DNA of 64,000 bases from Verrucomicrobiota bacterium JB023 (GCA_030673895.1 JAUTCR010000029.1:1-64000), one strand, 5' to 3'. Numbered from the stretch's first letter, positions 17,264 through 27,263 are shown. Numbers and translations: made by a program. The notes: a model not told the origin generated them from the letters alone.

Positions 17264-18862
17264 ATGAAGAAACTCTTGCGGGTTGCTCCGCTCATTCTCC
17301 TCGGTCATTGCGCCGGCCCCGCAACCGCGCCGTATTCATCAGTAAATCGGCCCCTCCCCCCCACCCCTACCTCCCCTCTCCCTTCAGTCACGCTCAGCGC
17401 AATCTCTGGGGGGACGATCACCTCCGGCCTTCGCTCCGGGGACTATGCCATCACCCAAAACTCGATCGATCGGCTCCTCAATCAGCCCCAGCAGTCAGCG
17501 GCCGGAGAGCGATACCCGCAGGCCCCCTTCAACGATTTCATCTCAAGCTCCCGTCGTCCTCGCTCCACCGTCTCCATCGACGTCGACACAGCCTCCTACG
17601 CCAACTTCCGCCGCTTCACGACGGAGGGAATCACTCCCCAGCCTGGTGCCTTGCGGACTGAGGAGATGGTCAATTACTTCCGCTACAACTATGCTGCCCC
17701 AGAAGGCGGTGCGCCCTTCTCGATAGCCACCGAGATTGCCTCATGCCCATGGAATCCCGCCAATCGCTTGGCCTTGATCGGACTACGGGCCAAGGACATC
17801 GCCCCCGTTGAGCGCCCGCCTGCCAACCTCGTCTTCCTCCTCGACGTCTCCGGCTCGATGGACGGGGAAAACAAGCTGCCTCTCGTTAAGAAGTCTCTCC
17901 GCCTGCTCCTCGAGCAACTCGATGAGGAAGACACCGTTGCCATCGTCACTTACGCGGGCAGCGAGAACATTGCTCTCCCTCCGACCCCTTGCTCGAAGAA
18001 AAGAACAATCCGCCGCGCCCTCTCCCGCCTGAAAGCAGAGGGAAGCACCAACGGAGAGGGAGGGCTCACCAAGGCCTATCAACTCGCGCGCAAAAACTAC
18101 CACCCAGACAAGCTCAACCGCGTCATCCTCGCCTCCGATGGCGACTTCAACGTCGGTATCTCGGACCCCGACAAGCTGGAGGAACTCATCCGCAAGGAGG
18201 CCCGATCCGGCGTCTCCCTAACCGCCCTCGGCTACGGAATGGGAGACCTGAGGGACGACGTCATGCAATCTCTCGCGCAAAACGGGAACGGCCAACACGC
18301 CTACATCGATACCTTGAGCGAAGCGCGCAAGGCCCTCGTCACCGACCTCCCCGCCACCCTGCAGACGGTGGCCAAGGACGTGAAACTGCAAGTGCGATTT
18401 CACCCCGATAGAGTGAAATCCTACCGCCTCATTGGCTACGAAACGCGCCTGCTCAATGATGCGGACTTCGCGGACGACGGGAAGGATGCCGGCGATCTAG
18501 GCTCCGGACATCGGGTGACGGCACTCTACGAACTTGTCCCCGGCACCGCCACGTCCGGCCCTCTTTTCACCCTCTCGGTCCGTCACAAGGAACCACAGGG
18601 AACCCAGAGCCACCTGCAACGATTCCCCATCTCTGACGCGGGCAAGGACTTCTCCCAGTCTTCCCACGAGTTCCGATTCGCCAGCTCAGTCGCAGCCTTC
18701 TCGCAGTGGCTGAATCATTCTCCCCACCTGAACGGCACGACCAGACGGGACATTCTTGCTTGGGCCAAGAGCGGCGCGGAATACGACCCCCATGGCTACC
18801 GAAAAGAATTTCTCTCCTTGGCGTCCAAGACAAAACGCCGACCAGCAGCAGCCGTTCAATGA
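17264..18862 (+). CDS. Secreted von Willebrand factor A-domain protein (YfbK/DUF3520 type)
   Basis: 532 residues. The N-terminus is hydrophobic (LLRVAPLILLGHCAG), a signal sequence; Cys at 15 is preceded by His, so a lipoprotein site is doubtful. A conserved segment STVSIDVDTASYANFRRF precedes the VWA fold, as in E. coli YfbK. The metal-binding (MIDAS) motif is DVSGSMDG near residue 193, and the further MIDAS Thr/Asp appear in SDGDFNVGISD. The C-terminal part (after about 360) corresponds to the DUF3520 domain that always accompanies this type. The domain binds protein ligands through a divalent metal; the ligand is unknown. It stands alone and its end overlaps the convergent gene by 7 bases. 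Confidence 0.85.
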   Translation: MKKLLRVAPLILLGHCAGPATAPYSSVNRPLPPTPTSPLPSVTLSAISGGTITSGLRSGDYAITQNSIDRLLNQPQQSAAGERYPQAPFNDFISSSRRPRSTVSIDVDTASYANFRRFTTEGITPQPGALRTEEMVNYFRYNYAAPEGGAPFSIATEIASCPWNPANRLALIGLRAKDIAPVERPPANLVFLLDVSGSMDGENKLPLVKKSLRLLLEQLDEEDTVAIVTYAGSENIALPPTPCSKKRTIRRALSRLKAEGSTNGEGGLTKAYQLARKNYHPDKLNRVILASDGDFNVGISDPDKLEELIRKEARSGVSLTALGYGMGDLRDDVMQSLAQNGNGQHAYIDTLSEARKALVTDLPATLQTVAKDVKLQVRFHPDRVKSYRLIGYETRLLNDADFADDGKDAGDLGSGHRVTALYELVPGTATSGPLFTLSVRHKEPQGTQSHLQRFPISDAGKDFSQSSHEFRFASSVAAFSQWLNHSPHLNGTTRRDILAWAKSGAEYDPHGYRKEFLSLASKTKRRPAAAVQ

Positions 18863-19305
18863 ATCGAGCGACTGGGAAACTCCCTTGAGTCGAAATACTT
18901 CGAGTGCTTTCTCATCGGACCAAGAAGCTCGTCGGGAATGACCGAGATTGGCAATTTGGCTTTTAAGAAAGGAAAAAAGCGTCTCGGAATCAGGGCCCAA
19001 TCTCCTTGAAATTCAATGCGCTCAACCTCGTTCCAATTGAGATGGGCCAGGCTGTAGCCATTTTTTGAAATCATGAGGAGTTCCTCTCCCCACTTGAATT
19101 GCCAACGGATGTGCTTGCGGCGAAGCGAGACCCACGCTGAAACGAAAATCATGACCGGCCACAGCGCAAGCATGACAGTGCGCATCAATCCCAATGGCTC
19201 ATTGAGCCAATAGAAACCGGATATGAGAGTCACGAGGAAAGCCCTCTGCCAGAAGTCTCTCTTTCGTGCCTCTGCGGGAATCTCCTCGAGGATTGTTCGT
19301 TCCAC
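18856..19305 (-). CDS. Hypothetical small membrane protein with two central helices
   Basis: 149 residues. Two hydrophobic segments (about 24-35 and 42-60, FLVTLISGFYWL and TVMLALWPVMIFVSAWVSL) are followed by a soluble domain with alternating strands (IRWQFKWGEELLMISKNG, WNEVERIEFQGDW). This layout resembles short membrane proteins with a PH-like (bPH/YcxB-type) domain, which is only a suggestion. Its stop lies inside the end of the VWA gene on the other strand. No partner is visible. Confidence 0.6.
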   Translation of the reverse strand: MERTILEEIPAEARKRDFWQRAFLVTLISGFYWLNEPLGLMRTVMLALWPVMIFVSAWVSLRRKHIRWQFKWGEELLMISKNGYSLAHLNWNEVERIEFQGDWALIPRRFFPFLKAKLPISVIPDELLGPMRKHSKYFDSREFPSRSIH

Positions 19306-19418
19306 ACCTTCACCCTAGAGGTTTCCGTGCCAGCTGACAATCATCGAGCCAATCGACGGGAGCGAAATCGGCGCGAATTTTCGGTTCAAAATCCCGCCAA
19401 AGCCCCCTAGCGTGCCGC

Positions 19419-20504
19419 GTGGCCAACATCTTCGGCAAGCTCTATCAAATCAGCACCTTCGGCGAATCCCATGGGGGCGGTGTCGGCGTCGTCATCGACG
19501 GCTGCCCTCCCGGGATCGAGATTTCAGAAGAAATCATTCAAAAGGATCTCGACCGCCGCCGACCCGGGCAATCGGAAATCGTCACCCCCCGGAACGAGGC
19601 GGACGCCTGCGAAATCCTCTCCGGCGTCCATGAAGGCAAGACCCTCGGAACGCCCATTGCCATCCTCGTCCGCAACAAGGACGCCCGGCCATCCGCCTAT
19701 GATGAGATGGCGCTGAAGTACCGCCCCTCTCACGCCGATTACACCTACGACGCCAAGTTCGGCCACCGCAATCCCAACGGAGGCGGGCGTTCTTCCGCCC
19801 GCGAGACCATCGGTCGAGTGGCAGCTGCTGCCATCGCGAAACAAGTTCTCAAGCAGCTTGCCCCCGAGCTCGAAGTACTCTCCTGGGTCGCCTCGATTAA
19901 GGATCTCAAGGGAACAGTGGATCCCGCGACGGTCAGCTCCGAGACGATCGAGGGCAACATCGTCCGCACCGGCGATCCCGCCATGGTCGAGCCCATGATC
20001 GAGTTGATCAAGGCGACTCGTTCGGATGGCAACTCTGTGGGCGGCACCATCGAGACCGTCGTGAGGGGCTGCCCTCCCGGACTCGGCGCCCCCGTCTTCG
20101 ATCGTCTCGAGGCCGACCTTGCCAAGGCCATGCTCTCCCTGCCGGCCACCAAAGGTTTTGAGGTTGGCTCCGGCTTTTCCGGCACCCTTCTCACCGGCCG
20201 CGAGCACAATGACCCCTTCTATCTGGAGAACGATCAGATCCGCACCCGCACCAATAACTCGGGCGGCGTGCAAGGTGGTATCTCCAATGGCGAGAACATC
20301 CTCTTCCGCGTCGCCTTCAAGCCCACCGCCACCATCATGACCTCGCAGGAGACTGTCTCTTCGGCCAAGGAGGAAACCGAACTTAAAGGGAAGGGACGCC
20401 ATGACGCCTGCGTCCTTCCCCGCGCCGTTCCCATCGTGGAAGCGATGACTTATCTAGTCGTCATCGACCACTTCCTGCGCCAGCGGGCCCAGTGCGGAGC
20501 TTGA
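19419..20504 (+). CDS. aroC: Chorismate synthase
   Basis: 361 residues from a GTG start at 19419; no better in-frame ATG precedes the conserved N-terminus ([20 protein letters not shown]). The signature [18 protein letters not shown] lies at about 16-33, and [17 protein letters not shown] and the C-terminal MTSQETVSS and [18 protein letters not shown] blocks are intact. The enzyme converts 5-enolpyruvylshikimate-3-phosphate to chorismate with reduced FMN, the last step of the shikimate pathway, in the cytosol. It is a single gene, not in an aro operon. Confidence 0.98.
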   Translation: MANIFGKLYQISTFGESHGGGVGVVIDGCPPGIEISEEIIQKDLDRRRPGQSEIVTPRNEADACEILSGVHEGKTLGTPIAILVRNKDARPSAYDEMALKYRPSHADYTYDAKFGHRNPNGGGRSSARETIGRVAAAAIAKQVLKQLAPELEVLSWVASIKDLKGTVDPATVSSETIEGNIVRTGDPAMVEPMIELIKATRSDGNSVGGTIETVVRGCPPGLGAPVFDRLEADLAKAMLSLPATKGFEVGSGFSGTLLTGREHNDPFYLENDQIRTRTNNSGGVQGGISNGENILFRVAFKPTATIMTSQETVSSAKEETELKGKGRHDACVLPRAVPIVEAMTYLVVIDHFLRQRAQCGA

Positions 20505-20512
20505 AGAAAGGA

Positions 20513-20545
20513 CGAGGCCAGCCTGTCGGACGGCCTCGCTTAATC
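20513..20545 (+). terminator. Possible terminator after aroC
   Basis: CGAGGCC at 20513-20519 can pair with GGCCTCG at 20532-20538, 9 bases after the aroC stop. The T-tract (CTTAATCTT) is poor, so the call is tentative. A second small hairpin CGCGTG/CACGCG lies at 20568-20585. Confidence 0.4.
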
Positions 20546-20678
20546 TTCACAGCAGCGAGATCCTAATCGCGTGCCAAGACACGCGCCTACTTACAGCGAG
20601 GAAGGGTATGATAAAGTAATTTAAGAATTAGCTGTCCGTCATCATCGTTACCTCTAGGTTGATTGTGTCGTTTCCCCT

Positions 20679-21416
20679 ATGAAACCTTTGCTTATCCTCC
20701 TGCTCGCCCTCTCCCTAGGTCCACTTTTCGGCGAGGACCTCCTGCCTGCCGACAAAGTCGTGCCACAGGAATCGCTCTTCAAAGGTGGACTTAAATATAA
20801 CTTGGAGGCGATCTCGCCCAACGAAAGGCTGTATCTCCAAGGAGAGCCGATGACCGTTAAAGCTGGTTATGAGTTTGCCAGTCTGGACCTCATCCTCTCC
20901 CAGCCCGAGGATTTCAACTTCCATATCTACTACTTCCCCTCCCCCGCCGCAGCGAGCAAATTCTATCGGGAGCATTTGGCGGACATCGAGTTGTTTGGAG
21001 ATATCCACGAGAAAACAGAAAGCGATGAAACCGAAAAAGTCGTCGCCTCGATTCTGGGGCGCTACGTGCGCACTCTCTCCCGTCGCGCCAACGTGGTCGT
21101 CTCGATGAGTACCGATGCGAGTGCTGATGCCCGCACTCTGGTGACTACGCACTGGAAAACCTACGACGACTATCTCGCCGGACTTCATCAATCCGACGCA
21201 TCGGCCTCGGGCGCCAAAACCGAGAGCCCACTGATCGACAAGTCAGAATGGACAAGCTCTGCGGGCAAGACGATTCAAGGCTCCATCACCTCGTTCAATC
21301 CTGACAAACGCACCGTCACCCTCCGACGTGCCGATGGCAAAGTCTTCGAGGGCATCCGCCTCGACAAGTTCTCCGCGGAGGATCAAAAGCTAATCCTCGA
21401 AAAGCTCTCGCCCTGA
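20679..21416 (+). CDS. Secreted protein with C-terminal SHD1-like domain
   Basis: 245 residues with a clear signal peptide (KPLLILLLALSLGPLFG). The middle part (about 45-170) is an unassigned alpha/beta region (LDLILSQPEDFNFHIYYFPSP, SILGRYVRTLSRRANVVVSM, each shown in part). The last 55 residues match the SLA1-homology-1-like module that is common in Planctomycetota and Verrucomicrobiota: EWTSSAGKTIQGSI, VTLRRADGKVFEGIRL and FSAEDQKLI. SHD1 modules in these phyla are thought to bind ligands outside the cytosol. It is not clearly in an operon, although the subtilase follows by 100 nt with its own control region. Confidence 0.7.
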   Translation: MKPLLILLLALSLGPLFGEDLLPADKVVPQESLFKGGLKYNLEAISPNERLYLQGEPMTVKAGYEFASLDLILSQPEDFNFHIYYFPSPAAASKFYREHLADIELFGDIHEKTESDETEKVVASILGRYVRTLSRRANVVVSMSTDASADARTLVTTHWKTYDDYLAGLHQSDASASGAKTESPLIDKSEWTSSAGKTIQGSITSFNPDKRTVTLRRADGKVFEGIRLDKFSAEDQKLILEKLSP

Positions 21417-21436
21417 AGTCCGGGTCCCACAGCTCA

Positions 21437-21454
21437 ATGTGACATTTTCGTCAG
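21437..21454 (+). promoter_or_regulatory. Pho-box-like repeat upstream of the subtilase
   Basis: ATGTGACATTTTCGTCAG has the same 7-4-7 layout and the TGTGAC-N5-(C/T)GT(C/A)A core seen at 1602-1619. It lies 63 nt before the subtilase ATG. A 6-3-6 palindrome, CCTCAATAGTTGAGG, follows at 21483-21497, 20 nt before the ATG, and may be a second operator. Confidence 0.35.
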
Positions 21455-21516
21455 TTCGAGAGCCTTGAGCGAGTCGGCTCATCCTCAATAGTTGAGGTTT
21501 GAATTAAGTAACCTTA

Positions 21517-24500
21517 ATGCCGAACCTATCTTCCCTGCTCATTCTGCTTTTTGCGGCTGCTCTCACCACACTCCATTCCGCGCCTCTCAATGGGCTAATC
21601 CAACTTGAGGACGGGCCTTGTCGCCCGGACCGCCTCTTGGCCAAACGCAACGACAGCGACAAGATCGCCCAAGAAGACTTCTCCAAAAGCCTCAAAGCAA
21701 AAGGCGTCAAGGTCGGCAAAGAGTTCAGCCAACTTCCGGACCTCGTCGTCCTCCAGCTCGACCCTCCAACTTTCAAGAACGCCGAGCCAGTCGATGAGAA
21801 GCGACGCGTCGCTGACCTCCGGACCAAGATTAAGGAGCTGATGGCCACCGGGCTCTTTGAGTACGTCGAACCGGACTACATCCGCCAGGCCTCGGTGACG
21901 CCTCCTGATCCCGGGCTTGCTGACGGTCGCCTCTGGGGACTCCGCAATACCGGACAATCCGGCGGCCAGCCAGGCTCCGATATCCGCGCGGAACTGGCTT
22001 GGGAGACGACGATTGGTTCGAGAGATGTCCTCGTGGGAGTCATCGACTCGGGCGTCAATTACACTCACCAAGATCTGGCTGCCAACATGTGGCACAATCC
22101 CGGGGAGATTCCTAACAACGGAATCGATGACGACAACAACGGGGTCGTCGACGATGTTCACGGGCTTAATGCCATCACCGGAGAGGGAGATCCTCGGGAT
22201 GACAATGGCCATGGCACCCATTGCGCCGGAACGATAGGAGCAGTTTCTGACTCCTCCGGGCCTCATGTGGGAGTCGCTTGGGAAGTCTCTCTCATGGGCT
22301 TGAAATTTCTTTCTGATTCCGGCTCGGGAGCCACCTCCGATGCCATTGAGTGCATCAACTACGGCGTGCAGGAAGGATGCGATATTCTAAGTAATAGCTG
22401 GGGCGGAGGCGGTTATTCGCAGGCTCTCTTTGATGCCATCGTCGCGAGCGAACAAGCCGGGGTACTTTTCGTTGCGGCAGCCGGTAATGAGACCAATAAC
22501 AATGACCTCACCCCCGCTTACCCCGCGTCCTACGAGATTGCCAATGTAATCAGTGTGGCCGCCTTGGACCGCAGCGATGAAATCGCATCCTTCTCCAACT
22601 ACGGGCGGACATCGGTCCATCTCGGAGCCCCCGGAGTCGCCATCTTCTCCTGCTGGTTTGATGCCGATGATTCCTACAACACGATCTCGGGGACGAGCAT
22701 GGCCTGCCCTCACGTCTCTGGTGTAGCCGCCCTCCTTAAGGCAGCGAACCCGGACATCACTTATCCCGAGATGAAGCAACGGCTGCTGGAGACCGTTCGT
22801 CCAGTCCCTGCCCTCAGCGGAAAATCCATCACAGGAGGAACCCTCGACGCCAATGCTGCGCTGAACAGCGCTGCCGACGGGGTGATGGAACTACGAGCCA
22901 CCCCCTCTCATCTACCGCTGATTGCCAATGATTCCGTTACCTTGGAACTGGCGATCACTGACCTCACCCCGGTGACAGACGCCGTCGTGCAAGCCCGCTT
23001 CAATGACCAGCCATTCACCGACTTCCGCGACAATGGCCAAGGCCTCGACCGCATCGCCGATGATGCCATCTACACCGCCAATCTAACAGCTCCTGCGGAT
23101 GGGGATACCGTTTTGCTCGAAGTGGTGGCGAATGCAAGTGACAAGGAGACTCTGACGGCGACACGTGAGTTTGCTCTGGCAACCCGCCCTCCCAACGATC
23201 GGTTCGCCCGCCGCATCGCCATTCCCTCCAGTGCGACCTCCGTCAATGGAAACAATCACTTTGCCACTCTCGAGACCGATGAAGCGGTCAACCCGGCGGT
23301 CGCAGGAGAGGCCACCGTGTGGTGGAGCTGGACGGCGGGCGCCGACGGACCAGCCACTATCAATACCTCAGGGAGCGACTTCGATACTACCCTCGCCATC
23401 TACACGGGCACTTCGCTAAGTTCTCTCAACCTCATCGGAGCGAATGACGACACGGAGGGGCGAGCAAGTTCAGTCACCTTTGAAGCCACCGCCGGGACGC
23501 TCTATCAGATCCAGGTCAGCGGTTACGAAGACGCGACCGGCGACATCATTCTCAATGCGCCCTCGGCCATCGCCGCTCCCACTATTACGCGTCAGCCCGA
23601 GGACGTCGCCGCACTCGTCGGCTCTTCGGTCTCGCTTTCTGTCGAGGTCCAAGGACCCTCCCCGATCACCTATCAGTGGTTCAAGGAAGCCAGCAGCATC
23701 GCCGGAGCGACTTCGGCTGAATTGACTATCGCTACCGCAGCACTGTCTGATGCGGGGACCTACTTCGTTGAGGCACGCAATGTCAATGGCACGACCCGCT
23801 CCGCTTCCGCAACTGTCTCCATCGACCAGGTCCAACCCGCCCCCGTCAACGACGACTTTGCTGCTGCTAGCGCCCTCACTGGCTATACGGGCCGCATCGA
23901 TGCCACGAATCGTCAGGCGACTGGGGAGCAAGGGGAACCCAACCACGACAATCTGGCAAACCCCTTGAACTCTGTCTGGTGGCAATGGACAGCCCCTCAA
24001 AGCACCTCCGGCACCTTCTCGTTCAACACCAATGGAAGCGCCTTCGATACCGTTCTCGCGGTTTATACGGGAAACCTCGTAGGTGACTTGACGAAGATTG
24101 TTTCCGACGATGACTCGGGTACTGACAATGATTCCGCAGTGAGCTTTGCCAGCGAGCGAGGAGTGACCTACTTCATCGCAGTAGACGGTTACGGTGGTGC
24201 CATCGGTGACATCACCGCCAATTACCAGTTCACTCCATCGGGAGACACGGGGATTTCCAATGATAACTTCGGCGACGCTTCGCTTCTGTCAGGCGCTTCC
24301 GCGCAAGCATCCGGGAACAATCAAGGGGCCAGCGGACAAGCCGGAGAACCCAACCATGGCGATGATGCCCTTCCTCTCAACTCCGTCTGGTGGCAGTGGA
24401 CCGCGCCGGCCGATGGGGAGCTGACACTGGATACGCGAGGCAGCGATTTCGATACCATCCTGGCCGTCTATCAAGGCTCCACTGTGGGCAACTTGACCGT

Positions 24501-26256
24501 CATCGCTTACGATGACGACATTGTGAATGGCGTTGAGCGGCAGAGCGAACTGTCCCTACTCGCGCGTGCGGGACAGACCTACCACATCGCGGTGGATGGT
24601 TGGGAAGGCGAGACAGGCAACATCAGCCTCAATCTCAACTTCGAGCCCATTATCCGGCCCTTGAATGACAACTTCGCTAATTCAGCCGAATTTCCTCCCG
24701 ATGCCGATTTCGTCATCGGGAGCAACGTGAACGCCACGGTGGAAACGGACGAACCCAATCATGATGCCGAGAATTTCTTCAGCTCGGTCAAGTCCGTTTG
24801 GTGGCACTTCACCCCACCCTCCGAGGGGATCATCATTCTGACCACATTCGAAAGTGAGTTTGATACGGTATTGGCCGCTTATTCTGGCTCATCGGTCGAT
24901 GACTTGACCCTGTTGGCATCCAATGATGACTACTTCGGCTACCAGAGTCTGATCATTTTTCCTGTTGAGAAGAATGTGCGTTACTCGATAGCCGTTGCCG
25001 GGGCGGCCTTCCCTTGGGAATCCGATGAGGGGCCCATCCATCTGAACGGGTATTTTTTCCGCACCACTTTGGAGAGCCTCCTTGATTCTCCGGAGCCCGA
25101 ATGGGCGGACTCATCCATTGCCCCTTTCGTTGCCGACATTGAGCAAGCCGTGGATCCTGACAATGATGGAGATAGTGCCAGAAGCGTGGCTATCGGTGAC
25201 GATGAAGAGAGCTGGTTCTCCACCCGCATCCAAGGTCCAGCGAACATCTCTTTCTACTGGCAATGCGATACCGAAGCGGACAAAGATATTCTCTCCTTCT
25301 CGATTAATGGGACAACATCCGCATCCCTCTCAGGAAGCCAGCCTTGGCAGCAGGTGAACCGGAGTCTGCCGGCCGGCGTCCACGACCTGCGGTGGAGCTA
25401 CCAGAAAGACAGTAGCGGAAGCGCGGGACTCGATACCGCCTGGGTGGATCAATTCTCCGTCACTCCGGCGGAGGTGCAGCTCGCCATTGATAGCTACACC
25501 ATCGATGATGATACGACTGGGGACTCTATCGGTAATGGCAATGGCGTGGCTGAACCTGGTGAAGCCTTGGAGATGTCCCTCACCCTCGAGAACACCGGCT
25601 TTTACAATGCCCGCGCAGTCATCGCGGATCTCTCCTCTGCCGACCCCTATGTGAACGAAATGACCGATACCCAGGAATTCTTTGGAGACATGCCCGGCGG
25701 CACCATCTCGAGAAGCCCTTACGATTTCGACTTCACGGTGTCGCCAGCCACCCCCCCGGGTCACGTCATTGAACTCGTTCTCACCCTCACTTCTCTTGAG
25801 CAAACGTGGGAAGAGCAAATCGAGATCCCGGTCTTGGGCGGCTTCGACGCTTGGCTGGGGAACTACCCTTCGCTGCCAGCAAATCAACGAGGCGTTCTCG
25901 ATGATCCCGATGGAGACGGACTCGTTAATCTCGCTGAATATTTCCACGCCACCTCGCCGATTGTGGCGGACGCCGAAGCAGCGGCGCTCTCCCTGACCAG
26001 GCTCTCGGACGGTCAGCAGATTGCACTCCGCTTTCGGCGCAACAAGGACCTTCTCGGCGTCGATACTGCGCCGCAGTGGTCTGTCGACCTGGCCAGTTGG
26101 CTCGGTGACGGCGAGACCTCAGCCGGGACGACCCTCCTCTTTCAGGAAAGCATCATCGACACCTCACATCCCGATTACGATTGGGTTGAGATTCGTGGCA
26201 CTGCCAGTCCCGTTCTTCCCCCGGGCAGCTATTTCCGCTTGGAGTATGCCGAGTAG
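21517..26256 (+). CDS. Large secreted subtilisin-like serine protease (peptidase S8) with repeat modules
   Basis: 1579 residues. A signal peptide (SSLLILLFAAALTTLHSA) is followed by a propeptide to about 130. The S8 catalytic triad is complete: Asp in VGVIDSGVNYTHQDL (about 176), His in DNGHGTHCAGTIG (about 231) and Ser in SGTSMACPHVSGVAALL (about 393). After a beta-rich linker come four copies of a module of about 110-130 residues that opens with NDxFA and contains VWWxWTAP and FDTxLAxYxG (about 558, 776, 914 and 1047). These resemble bacterial pre-peptidase C-terminal modules. An Ig-like module (about 687-770, ITYQWFKEASSI) lies between copies 1 and 2. The C-terminus has a DDPDGDGLVNLAEYFHATSP tail and ends in SYFRLEYAE, a verrucomicrobial secreted-protein ending. 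It should degrade external proteins, probably surface-bound. Confidence 0.95.
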   Translation: MPNLSSLLILLFAAALTTLHSAPLNGLIQLEDGPCRPDRLLAKRNDSDKIAQEDFSKSLKAKGVKVGKEFSQLPDLVVLQLDPPTFKNAEPVDEKRRVADLRTKIKELMATGLFEYVEPDYIRQASVTPPDPGLADGRLWGLRNTGQSGGQPGSDIRAELAWETTIGSRDVLVGVIDSGVNYTHQDLAANMWHNPGEIPNNGIDDDNNGVVDDVHGLNAITGEGDPRDDNGHGTHCAGTIGAVSDSSGPHVGVAWEVSLMGLKFLSDSGSGATSDAIECINYGVQEGCDILSNSWGGGGYSQALFDAIVASEQAGVLFVAAAGNETNNNDLTPAYPASYEIANVISVAALDRSDEIASFSNYGRTSVHLGAPGVAIFSCWFDADDSYNTISGTSMACPHVSGVAALLKAANPDITYPEMKQRLLETVRPVPALSGKSITGGTLDANAALNSAADGVMELRATPSHLPLIANDSVTLELAITDLTPVTDAVVQARFNDQPFTDFRDNGQGLDRIADDAIYTANLTAPADGDTVLLEVVANASDKETLTATREFALATRPPNDRFARRIAIPSSATSVNGNNHFATLETDEAVNPAVAGEATVWWSWTAGADGPATINTSGSDFDTTLAIYTGTSLSSLNLIGANDDTEGRASSVTFEATAGTLYQIQVSGYEDATGDIILNAPSAIAAPTITRQPEDVAALVGSSVSLSVEVQGPSPITYQWFKEASSIAGATSAELTIATAALSDAGTYFVEARNVNGTTRSASATVSIDQVQPAPVNDDFAAASALTGYTGRIDATNRQATGEQGEPNHDNLANPLNSVWWQWTAPQSTSGTFSFNTNGSAFDTVLAVYTGNLVGDLTKIVSDDDSGTDNDSAVSFASERGVTYFIAVDGYGGAIGDITANYQFTPSGDTGISNDNFGDASLLSGASAQASGNNQGASGQAGEPNHGDDALPLNSVWWQWTAPADGELTLDTRGSDFDTILAVYQGSTVGNLTVIAYDDDIVNGVERQSELSLLARAGQTYHIAVDGWEGETGNISLNLNFEPIIRPLNDNFANSAEFPPDADFVIGSNVNATVETDEPNHDAENFFSSVKSVWWHFTPPSEGIIILTTFESEFDTVLAAYSGSSVDDLTLLASNDDYFGYQSLIIFPVEKNVRYSIAVAGAAFPWESDEGPIHLNGYFFRTTLESLLDSPEPEWADSSIAPFVADIEQAVDPDNDGDSARSVAIGDDEESWFSTRIQGPANISFYWQCDTEADKDILSFSINGTTSASLSGSQPWQQVNRSLPAGVHDLRWSYQKDSSGSAGLDTAWVDQFSVTPAEVQLAIDSYTIDDDTTGDSIGNGNGVAEPGEALEMSLTLENTGFYNARAVIADLSSADPYVNEMTDTQEFFGDMPGGTISRSPYDFDFTVSPATPPGHVIELVLTLTSLEQTWEEQIEIPVLGGFDAWLGNYPSLPANQRGVLDDPDGDGLVNLAEYFHATSPIVADAEAAALSLTRLSDGQQIALRFRRNKDLLGVDTAPQWSVDLASWLGDGETSAGTTLLFQESIIDTSHPDYDWVEIRGTASPVLPPGSYFRLEYAE

Positions 26257-26330
26257 CCTCCTGACAAATCACCTGCAGCGAAGTCTTTTCGTTGCTCGCT
26301 TCCGGATGCATACTCCGGCCCGCGAACCTC

Positions 26331-27197
26331 ATGGATTTCATCAACAATCTCCCCATCGACCAGATCGGCCTCACCGTCGGCATGGTGATCATCGTTCTGC
26401 TTTTCGCGGTCGTGACCATCATCAAGGGAATCCTGAAGATGATTCTCACCCTCTTCAGTCTCGGCGTGGCAGGAGCCGCCTTCCTCTTTGGCTACCTGCA
26501 ATCACCTCCCTACATTGACCAATTCGTGCCTGAGGCAGGGAGCTGGATGCCTCTCGTGGCCGGGGGCATCTGTGCCCTGATTGCCCTTGTCCTGATTCAA
26601 CTCCTTCTGGGGCTCTTCTCGGGTAAGAAGAAGAGCGCCAAGCCGGAAAGCGGCGAGGCTGGTTCATCAAAAGGAAGACGCAATCCCCTCGCTCCTCTTT
26701 TCGGTTTCGTGACGGGCGTCATCGTCCTCTACCTGGTCCTGACCGCCCTTCGCTATGGTGTCAGCCGGGCCGAGCTCGACTACTTGCGCCAGGTCGCGGA
26801 ACAGGGCATCGAGGAGGCTGGCCCCCGGCCGCTTCCCGCGCAGGTCAATCAATGGTTGGACGATTCTCCCATCGCTAGCTTCCACGACCGCATCAATCCC
26901 TTCTTCGATAGCGCTCGACTCAATCTGGCGAAGCTCATGATCCTCGCCGACAATACCCAACTCTTTGCCAAAGCACGAAGAAACGAGGAGAACGAAGAAG
27001 CCATGCAGGTGCCTGAGGTCAAATCGATCTGCTTGCTTAGCAATACCCAGCGCGAACTAATCCGGGAAGGCAAGTACAACGAACTCTTCAGCGACCCCCG
27101 CTTCCTGCGCATCGCCAAGCGCCCCTCCATCGAGCGCGAGCTTCTGGGCGTCGACCTAGGTGTCCTCTTCGAGAAAGAGAAGACGGAGGACGAGTAG
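26331..27197 (+). CDS. CvpA-like integral membrane protein
   Basis: 288 residues from ATG 26331 (MDFINNLP); an ATG at 26292 adds 13 residues with no better signal. Membrane segments are seen at about 12-32, 36-53, 66-90 and 113-135. The first third resembles CvpA in layout: an acidic start, IIKGILKMILTLFSLGVAGAAF, then a hairpin and a third helix. The rest is soluble, with SFHDRINPFFDSARL and a charged helical end. CvpA proteins support envelope function and, in enterobacteria, colicin V production. The similarity is modest, so the name is provisional. It follows the subtilase by 74 nt. Confidence 0.6.
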   Translation: MDFINNLPIDQIGLTVGMVIIVLLFAVVTIIKGILKMILTLFSLGVAGAAFLFGYLQSPPYIDQFVPEAGSWMPLVAGGICALIALVLIQLLLGLFSGKKKSAKPESGEAGSSKGRRNPLAPLFGFVTGVIVLYLVLTALRYGVSRAELDYLRQVAEQGIEEAGPRPLPAQVNQWLDDSPIASFHDRINPFFDSARLNLAKLMILADNTQLFAKARRNEENEEAMQVPEVKSICLLSNTQRELIREGKYNELFSDPRFLRIAKRPSIERELLGVDLGVLFEKEKTEDE

Positions 27198-27263
27198 GGA
27201 AGAAAGAGAGCTGTCTCGCGGGAAGGCGCGTCGGCGGCCGGATGGGCCCGGACGAGACGCGTA

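Noticed and set aside
19524-20402. 292-codon minus-strand ORF inside aroC
   Set aside because: Antisense to an intact chorismate synthase; no recognisable domain.
20568-20585. Small hairpin CGCGTG/CACGCG as a riboswitch or terminator
   Set aside because: Stem of only six pairs, no T-tract, no other conserved structure seen.
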